Assembly (NCBI GenBank): GCA_003575245.1
Contig: NMQN01000617.1
Span: 1 to 16,434 of the forward strand
Length of the DNA stretch: 16,434 bases
Direction: 5' to 3'
From: Candidatus Atribacteria bacterium 1244-E10-H5-B2
GTDB lineage: Bacteria > Atribacterota > JS1 > SB-45 > 34-128
In this document: positions 10,937-16,434 of the stretch, in pieces
Position numbering within the stretch: position 1 is the first letter of the stretch
Layout of the letters: each line of letters opens with the position of its first letter
Program-made: the position numbers and the translations under genes
The notes under the pieces: generated by a model
Told to the model about the DNA's origin: nothing
The model's database searches: none
The model's input: the letters and a program-made list of their open reading frames with translations, nothing else

Positions 10937-12910
10937 TTGTTTAACAAAATTGCCAATATAGTAAGAGGGTTGGCTGTAGATATGATAGAGACTGCTCACT
11001 CCGGTCACCCGGGATTACCTTTGGGTTGTGCAGAAATTGGAGCAGCACTCTTTGGAGATGTATTAAAATATGATTCTTCTGCCCCGGATTGGCCGGATCG
11101 AGATCGTTTTGTGCTCTCTGCCGGACATGGTTCAGCTTGGTTATATTCTCTGTTACATCTTTCGGGATATAATCTTTCTTTGGAGGATTTAAAAAAATTC
11201 AGACAGTTTAATTCTAAAACTCCCGGTCATCCTGAATATAGAGAGACTCCCGGAGTGGAAGTTACTACCGGGCCCTTGGGACAGGGTTTTGCTAATGCTG
11301 TGGGGATGGCTCTGGCAGAAAAGATATTAGCTTCCAGATTTAATACTGAGAATTATAAAATTGTTGACCACTATACCTACACCCTTTTAAGTGATGGCTG
11401 TATGATGGAGGGCATTACTGCTGAAGCCGCCTCACTGGCCGGACACCTGGGTCTGGGAAAATTAATCACTATCTATGATGATAATAGTATCTGTCTTGCC
11501 GGAGAGACTAAAGCAACTTTTACCGAATCGGTAGCAGATAGATTTAGAGCTTATAACTGGAAAGTAATTGACTATATTAACGGTCATAGCATTGAAGAAT
11601 TTAAAGCAGCTATTATTAAAACTAAAGAAACCGAAGATAAACCCACTTTGATTATAGCTAAAACCCATATTGGTTATGGTGCCCCTACCAAGCAGGATTC
11701 TAGCACCTGTCATGGCGCACCTTTGGGAGAAGAAGAAGTAAAAGGTTTAAAGAAAAATTTAGGATTACCTTCGGAGGAGAAATTTTACATTTCATCTGAG
11801 GTTAAAGAATTTTTTGAAGACAGAAAAAAACAACTTACCAAAAAAAGAGAAGAGTGGGAAAATAAATTCACCCAATGGGCTCAAAAATATCCTGAACTCA
11901 AAGAACAATGGGATAAAGCATTAAATTTAATTATTCCTCAGGATTTAGAACTGGATAGCCTAAAAATAAAATCTCCAGCAGCTACCCGAGTAGCGTCATC
12001 GATAGTTTTAAATAAACTTGCCGATAAAATCCCTTATCTTATCGGAGGTTCAGCTGATTTATCTCCTTCTACCAAAACATATCTTAATAACTATGGGGAA
12101 GTTCAAAAAAATAATTTTAAGGGCAGAAACCTCAGGTTTGGAGTTAGGGAACATGCAATGGGGGCAATTGTTAATGGTATAGCAGCACACAAGGGATTGA
12201 GACCTTATTGTTCTACCTTTTTTGTCTTTTCTGATTATATGCGTCCGGCTATTAGAGTGGCTGCCTTAATGGGGCTCCCGGTAATCTATATTTTTACCCA
12301 TGATTCTATAATGGTGGGAGAAGATGGTCCCACTCATCAACCGGTGGAACAGCTTGAATCTCTAAGGCTTATCCCCGGTTTAAAAGTCATCAGACCTGCC
12401 GATGAAGAAGAGACCAAATTAGCCTGGAAGGAAGTTTTGAAAAGGACAGAAGGTCCAACTGCCCTGGTTTTATCCCGACAGAATTTACCTCATCTGGAAA
12501 AATGCCGTGGTACAAAAGAATTCTCCCGGGGTGGCTATGTAATATCCCATAAAGAAAAAGAAGCGCCCCGGGTAGTATTAATGGCCAGCGGTAGTGAAGT
12601 TTCGATAGCCGTAAAGGTAAACTTTATTTTAAAAGTGAACGGTATTACCGGTCGGGTAGTATCTGTTCCGGACAGGGAAGAGTTTTTAAGACAGGAGAAA
12701 AAATATATAGAAGAGGTCCTGGGACCCAAAAACGCACTTCGGATAGTGATTGAAGCTAATACCGGACAGGGATGGTATCAGTTATTAAACGATTCTTATT
12801 ACACAATATTTATGAAGTCTTTTGGCAAGAGTGCACCGGCTAAGCAATTAGCTGAATGCTTTGGTTTTACTCCTGAGAAAATCGCTCAAAAAATCATTCA
12901 ACTCTTATAA
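10937..12910 (+). CDS. tkt: Transketolase
   Basis: Full-length single-chain transketolase of 657 residues (E. coli about 663). It moves two-carbon units between sugar phosphates in the nonoxidative pentose phosphate pathway and needs ThDP and a divalent metal. Visible motifs: HSGHPGLPLG (21-30), GHGS (63-66), GPLGQG (112-117), the ThDP-binding segment from SDGCMMEG (142-149) to DDN (171-173), GGSADLSPS (360-368), catalytic glutamate E395 in RFGVREHAMG (390-399), and GEDGPTHQP (451-459) of the pyrimidine domain. The first residue of the metal-binding GDG motif is Ser here. The start is a TTG at 10937, supported by AGGAGG (10921-10926) 10 nt upstream and by conserved family residues (NIVRGLAVDMIETAHSGH) that would be cut by the next ATG at 10982. 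ThDP can come from the riboswitch-controlled thiT-thiN pair 1.1 kb upstream. Confidence 0.97.
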   Translation: MFNKIANIVRGLAVDMIETAHSGHPGLPLGCAEIGAALFGDVLKYDSSAPDWPDRDRFVLSAGHGSAWLYSLLHLSGYNLSLEDLKKFRQFNSKTPGHPEYRETPGVEVTTGPLGQGFANAVGMALAEKILASRFNTENYKIVDHYTYTLLSDGCMMEGITAEAASLAGHLGLGKLITIYDDNSICLAGETKATFTESVADRFRAYNWKVIDYINGHSIEEFKAAIIKTKETEDKPTLIIAKTHIGYGAPTKQDSSTCHGAPLGEEEVKGLKKNLGLPSEEKFYISSEVKEFFEDRKKQLTKKREEWENKFTQWAQKYPELKEQWDKALNLIIPQDLELDSLKIKSPAATRVASSIVLNKLADKIPYLIGGSADLSPSTKTYLNNYGEVQKNNFKGRNLRFGVREHAMGAIVNGIAAHKGLRPYCSTFFVFSDYMRPAIRVAALMGLPVIYIFTHDSIMVGEDGPTHQPVEQLESLRLIPGLKVIRPADEEETKLAWKEVLKRTEGPTALVLSRQNLPHLEKCRGTKEFSRGGYVISHKEKEAPRVVLMASGSEVSIAVKVNFILKVNGITGRVVSVPDREEFLRQEKKYIEEVLGPKNALRIVIEANTGQGWYQLLNDSYYTIFMKSFGKSAPAKQLAECFGFTPEKIAQKIIQLL

Positions 12911-12919
12911 TATATGACA

Positions 12920-12930
12920 GGGGACGGTTA
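12920..12930. repeat. Half-site relic of the palindromic repeat
   Basis: GGGGACGGTTA matches the arm core of the repeats at 2290 and 5533 in 10 of 11 bases. It lies 10 bp after the transketolase stop and inside the possible 5' extension of the next ORF. No second arm is present, so it is read as a deletion remnant. Confidence 0.5.
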
Positions 12931-12949
12931 TTTGACAAAGTCTTTTCTT

Positions 12950-13852
12950 ATGACTACGGGAACAGTTTTTAATATTCAAAGATATTCGATTCATGATGGA
13001 CCAGGAATTCGAACCGCAGTCTTTTTAAAAGGATGTCCGCTTAATTGCTGGTGGTGTCAAAATCCTGAAAGTCAGTTAAGCGGGCAGGAAATGATATTTT
13101 GGGGAGATAGATGCATAGGCTGCGGAGCATGTTCTACGATTTGTCCTTCTGGTGCTATTCAGATAAAAAATGGTATTCCGGTTACTGAAAAAGAGAAATG
13201 TATTCTTTGCGGAAAGTGTATAGAAAAATGCCCAGCTTTAGCCCGGGAAATGATAGGGGAAAAATTAACCACCGGAGAGGTTATAAAAGAGATAGAAAAA
13301 GATCTAATATTTTATGAAGAATCTGGCGGGGGAGTGACCTTCTCCGGTGGAGAACCATTGAGACAATCTGAATTTTTAGGAGGACTCCTAAATAGCTGCA
13401 GAGAAAAGAAGATTCACACCGCAGTCGATACCTCCGGATATATTTCCTGGGAAATTTTAAATAAAATAAGCTCCAAGGTAGATTTATTTTTATACGATCT
13501 TAAGATAATGAATAGCGGAAGGCATAAAAAATATACCGGGGTATCCAATGAGATAATTTTAGAAAATTTAAAGAAACTTTCCTCAGTGCACAATAATATC
13601 TTTGTTCGTTTTCCGGTTATCCCTGGCATAAACGATGATTATCAAAATATCAGGGAAATAGGAGAGTTTCTATCTTCCTTAAAGATAACTCAGGTGAATC
13701 TTCTCCCTTATCACTATATAGGCATAGATAAATACAGAAGATTGCGAATGACCTATAAGTTAGCAGACATCCAACCTTCTTCAGAAGAAAAATTATCCGA
13801 GATATCCGTGATTTTAAGGAAGTTTAATCTGAATGTGAAATTAAGAGGTTAA
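12950..13852 (+). CDS. Glycyl radical enzyme activating enzyme (radical SAM)
   Basis: Radical-SAM activase of 300 residues that installs the glycyl radical on the adjacent dehydratase. From the ATG at 12950, RYSIHDGPGIRT (11-22) precedes the cluster motif C29-x3-C33-x2-C36. An inserted ferredoxin-like domain carries two more 4Fe-4S sites, C55/C58/C61/C65 and C84/C87/C90/C94, typical of GRE activases outside the pyruvate formate-lyase group. GGGVTFSGGEPL (126-137) binds SAM, and later KKYTG, FPVIPG and LLPYH complete the family pattern. An ATG at 12914 is in frame but would add 12 residues encoded by a relic of the palindromic repeat and lacks an SD; neither start has a good SD, so 12950 rests on family conservation. 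It lies 39 bp after tkt and 5 bp before the dehydratase gene, so the pair is coupled. Confidence 0.92.
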   Translation: MTTGTVFNIQRYSIHDGPGIRTAVFLKGCPLNCWWCQNPESQLSGQEMIFWGDRCIGCGACSTICPSGAIQIKNGIPVTEKEKCILCGKCIEKCPALAREMIGEKLTTGEVIKEIEKDLIFYEESGGGVTFSGGEPLRQSEFLGGLLNSCREKKIHTAVDTSGYISWEILNKISSKVDLFLYDLKIMNSGRHKKYTGVSNEIILENLKKLSSVHNNIFVRFPVIPGINDDYQNIREIGEFLSSLKITQVNLLPYHYIGIDKYRRLRMTYKLADIQPSSEEKLSEISVILRKFNLNVKLRG

Positions 13853-13857
13853 TCTTT

Positions 13858-16218
13858 ATGAATGAAAGAGTGGAAAAATTAAGACAGGAAAGTTTAAATA
13901 CTCAACCTTATATTTCTATCCAGCGAGCAAGTTTAGTAACTGAAGCGTATAAGATATATGACGGGACAGTTTCGGTTCCTGTTCTTCGCGCTTTAGTTTT
14001 TCAACATGTGTTGGAAAATAAAAGCATATGTATTAATAAGGGAGAGCTTATTGTAGGAGAGCGAGGAGAAGCTCCCAGGGCTACTCCCACCTTTCCAGAA
14101 TTATGTTGCCACAGTCTTGAAGACCTTGAACTGATTAATAATCGAAAGAAGATTTCTTTTACAGTAAATCAAGAAGTAAAGGAAATTCAAAAAGAGAAGA
14201 TTATCCCTTATTGGAAAAACAGATCAATGCGCAATCGGATATTTAAAGAGATGACTCCAGAGTGGAAAGATTGTTACACAGCCGGAATATTTACCGAATT
14301 TATGGAGCAGAGAGCTCCCGGACATACGGTGGCTGATGATAAGATATATCAAAAAGGTTTTTCTGATTTTATCCAGGATATAGAAAAAAATATACAGAAT
14401 CTTGATTATTTAAATGATCCTAAAGCTTATGATAAACAGGAAGAATTAAAGGCCATGCTTATTTGTGCTAAGGCAATAATTAGGTTTGCCGAACGTTATG
14501 CCGAAAAGGCCTTAGAGATGGCTGATGCCGAAAAAAATCCTCGAAGAAAAAAAGAGTTAAAAAAAATTGCCGAAGTTTGTTCATATGTCCCTGCCGATTC
14601 TCCCCGCAATTTTTGGGAAGCCCTCCAGATGTACTGGTTTGTTCACGTAGGAGTTATCACCGAACTTAATACCTGGGATTCCTTTAATCCAGGCAGATTA
14701 GATCAACATCTATATCCTTTTTATAAAAAGGGATTAGAAGAAGGGACACTGACTCAGGAGAAAGCGAAGGAACTTTTAGAGTGTTTCTGGATAAAATTCA
14801 ATAATCAACCGGCACCACCCAAAGTAGGGGTAACTTTAGCAGAAAGTGGGACCTATACCGATTTTGCCAATATTAATAATGGTGGATTAAAGGTAGACGG
14901 TTCTGATGGAGTGAATGACTTGACCTACCTGATACTCGATGTAATCGATGAAATGAGATTATTGCAGCCCAGTACCAATATTCAATTGAGCGAGAAAAGT
15001 CCGGATAAGTTTTTAAAACGGGCTAGCGAGATAATTAGAAAGGGTTGGGGACAGCCTTCGGTATTTAATGCCGAAGAAGTTATCGAAGAGATGCTCAGAC
15101 AGGGTAAATCTTTAGAGGATGCCCGATGTGGCGGTACAAGTGGTTGTGTGGAGACCGGTGCCTTCGGCAAAGAGAGCTACATCTTAACCGGTTATTTTAA
15201 TTTAGTAAAAGTTCTGGAGATAACTTTAAATAACGGTAATGATCCCCAGACTGGTAAGAAAATAGGAATAAAAACTGGTGAAGCAACCCAGTTTAATTCT
15301 TTTGAAGAATTAATGGCTGCCTTTAAAGGACAGCTTCACCATTTTACAGATATAAAAATAAAGGGAAATAATATAATCGAAAGATTATATGCTACTTATA
15401 TGCCCGCTCCATTCCTCTCTATAATAATTAGTGATTGTATTGAAAAAGGAAAGGATTATAATGCCGGAGGAGCTCGCTATAATACCGATTATATTCAGGG
15501 CGTGGGAATTGGGACTATCACTGATAGTCTTTCAGCAATTAAATATCATGTCTTTGACCGGAAAAATATAAGTATGAAAAAATTAAAAGAAGTATTAAAA
15601 GATAATTTTGTTGGCCACGAAGAGATACGCCAATTGTTTTTAAACAAGACCCCTAAATACGGGAATGATGATGATTATGCCGATGATATTATGAAATTAG
15701 TATTTAATGCTTTTTATAAGGAAGTAAACGGAAGAAAAAATACCAAAGGAGGAGTTTACAGGATTAATATGCTCCCTACAACCTGCCATATTTATTTTGG
15801 TTCAGTAGTGGGAGCTACACCAGACGGGAGAAGAGAGAAACAACCGCTCTCCGAAGGTATTTCCCCGGTACAGGGGGCAGACCGTTTGGGACCCACGGCA
15901 GTTATTAAATCAGCAGCCAAGATGGATCAGGTAAAAACAGGCGGGACTCTTCTAAATCAAAAATTCACTCCCCAACTATTAAAAGGAGAAAAAGGCATAG
16001 ACAGCCTTGCTAGTCTGATTAGATCCTATTTTAAATTAGGGGGGCACCATATACAATTTAATGTAGTAAGTGCTGATATTCTAAGAGCTGCTCAAAAAGA
16101 ACCTGAAAAATACCGAAATCTTATTGTACGAGTAGCAGGTTACAGTGATTATTTTAATAATCTCAGCAAGACCTTACAGGATGAGATAATCAGCCGAACA
16201 GAACATCAATTTTGTTGA
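13858..16218 (+). CDS. hypD: Glycyl radical dehydratase, probable trans-4-hydroxy-L-proline dehydratase (HypD)
   Basis: Full-length glycyl radical enzyme of 786 residues. The thiyl cysteine is C430 in GGTSGCVETG (425-434) with E432 two residues on, and the radical glycine is G761 in RVAGYSDYF (758-766). From memory of the Clostridioides difficile HypD numbering, its residues H160, D278, S334, F340, C434, E436, Y450, T645 and G765 correspond here to H156, D274, S330, F336, C430, E432, Y446, T641 and G761, a constant offset of four. That supports trans-4-hydroxy-L-proline dehydratase, which yields pyrroline-5-carboxylate and water and feeds proline metabolism. No P5C reductase gene is in the window. 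AAGAGG (13843-13848) lies 9 nt before the ATG, 5 bp after the activase. The radical is destroyed by oxygen, so the host must be anaerobic or use the enzyme under anoxia. Other GREs (glycerol, propanediol, choline) fit less well. Confidence 0.82.
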   Translation: MNERVEKLRQESLNTQPYISIQRASLVTEAYKIYDGTVSVPVLRALVFQHVLENKSICINKGELIVGERGEAPRATPTFPELCCHSLEDLELINNRKKISFTVNQEVKEIQKEKIIPYWKNRSMRNRIFKEMTPEWKDCYTAGIFTEFMEQRAPGHTVADDKIYQKGFSDFIQDIEKNIQNLDYLNDPKAYDKQEELKAMLICAKAIIRFAERYAEKALEMADAEKNPRRKKELKKIAEVCSYVPADSPRNFWEALQMYWFVHVGVITELNTWDSFNPGRLDQHLYPFYKKGLEEGTLTQEKAKELLECFWIKFNNQPAPPKVGVTLAESGTYTDFANINNGGLKVDGSDGVNDLTYLILDVIDEMRLLQPSTNIQLSEKSPDKFLKRASEIIRKGWGQPSVFNAEEVIEEMLRQGKSLEDARCGGTSGCVETGAFGKESYILTGYFNLVKVLEITLNNGNDPQTGKKIGIKTGEATQFNSFEELMAAFKGQLHHFTDIKIKGNNIIERLYATYMPAPFLSIIISDCIEKGKDYNAGGARYNTDYIQGVGIGTITDSLSAIKYHVFDRKNISMKKLKEVLKDNFVGHEEIRQLFLNKTPKYGNDDDYADDIMKLVFNAFYKEVNGRKNTKGGVYRINMLPTTCHIYFGSVVGATPDGRREKQPLSEGISPVQGADRLGPTAVIKSAAKMDQVKTGGTLLNQKFTPQLLKGEKGIDSLASLIRSYFKLGGHHIQFNVVSADILRAAQKEPEKYRNLIVRVAGYSDYFNNLSKTLQDEIISRTEHQFC

Positions 16219-16276
16219 AATAATTAGTGTAAAATTTAGTAGGGTGGTAAATAAATAAATTATTAGTTAAATAAAT

Positions 16277-16304
16277 TTGACAAAATTATAAACTGTGTTA
16301 TACT
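16277..16304 (+). promoter_or_regulatory. Promoter of leader copy B
   Basis: TTGACA at 16277-16282 and TATACT at 16299-16304 with a 16-bp spacer, the same layout as at 7840-7867. It stands about 60 bp after the dehydratase stop and 32 bp before the conserved leader block. No clear terminator for the dehydratase transcript lies between 16219 and 16276. Confidence 0.8.
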
Positions 16305-16335
16305 TGTGAAGTTAAAGTTTGTTAGATGAAAACGA

Positions 16336-16434
16336 CTGGCCTTTGTTACTGAAAAGAGATGCTAACAACAATCAACCGAGTTCTTTATAACAGATTGTTA
16401 AAAAAGGATCTCTTGTGTTTTAATAATGTTATCG
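16336..16434 (+). promoter_or_regulatory. Structured leader RNA element, copy B (cut by window end)
   Basis: Second copy of the element at 7894-7993. Outer stem AAGAGAT (16354-16360) with ATCTCTT (16408-16414), inner stem AACAATC (16367-16373) with GATTGTT (16393-16399), apical loop of 19 nt unlike that of copy A. The last 29 nt (16406-16434) are identical to copy A. The gene it controls lies beyond the right edge; by analogy it should be another small RRM protein. Confidence 0.8.

Overview
The window is AT-rich, densely coded bacterial DNA. It carries genes for an anaerobic lifestyle: a glycyl radical dehydratase with its radical-SAM activase, and an Rrf2 regulator with a probable Fe-S cluster. 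Other genes have a Firmicutes-like flavour (ThiT, a TPP riboswitch, an NdoA-like MazF). TTGACA/TATAAT promoters and good Shine-Dalgarno (SD) sequences are frequent, and TAA, TAG and TGA all serve as stops. No rRNA or tRNA gene is visible, so the phylum cannot be fixed. A deep-branching, low-GC anaerobe of the Atribacterota type is a guess only.

Layout from left to right: (1) the 3' end of an ECF transporter operon (CbiQ/EcfT C-terminus, then a CbiO/EcfA ATPase). (2) A divergent YchF-like ATPase ending in a perfect palindromic repeat. (3) An Rrf2-headed cluster with a consensus promoter and a likely autoregulatory operator: rrf2, a small SHOCT membrane protein, a cysteine synthase, and a CxxxP-type permease with a YHS metal-binding domain inserted in a loop. 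A second copy of the palindromic repeat follows. (4) A Zn-ribbon methyltransferase, CsaA and a sirtuin, closely spaced. (5) A small RRM RNA-binding protein behind a long structured leader. (6) A TPP riboswitch and terminator controlling thiT-thiN. (7) A mazEF toxin-antitoxin pair on the minus strand. (8) Transketolase, then a GRE-activating enzyme and a GRE that matches trans-4-hydroxy-L-proline dehydratase (HypD). (9) At the right edge, a second copy of the promoter-plus-leader seen before the RRM gene.

The most notable observation is that duplicated leader. Blocks of 38 and 29 nt are conserved in sequence (the second is identical), two stems are preserved and the loop between them is not. 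In the complete copy it is followed by an 8-nt sequence perfectly complementary to the SD of the RRM gene, plus an alternative partner for that sequence. This looks like a cis-acting RNA switch for RNA-binding-protein genes and predicts another such gene just beyond the right edge.

The genes connect in a few ways. Thiamine uptake and activation (thiT, thiN, riboswitch-controlled) supplies ThDP, which transketolase needs. The Rrf2-SHOCT-CysK-permease cluster suggests sulfur, Fe-S or metal homeostasis. A palindromic repeat family built on GGGGACGGTTC is present as two complete hairpins and two half-site relics, one of them inside the apparent 5' extension of the activating-enzyme ORF.
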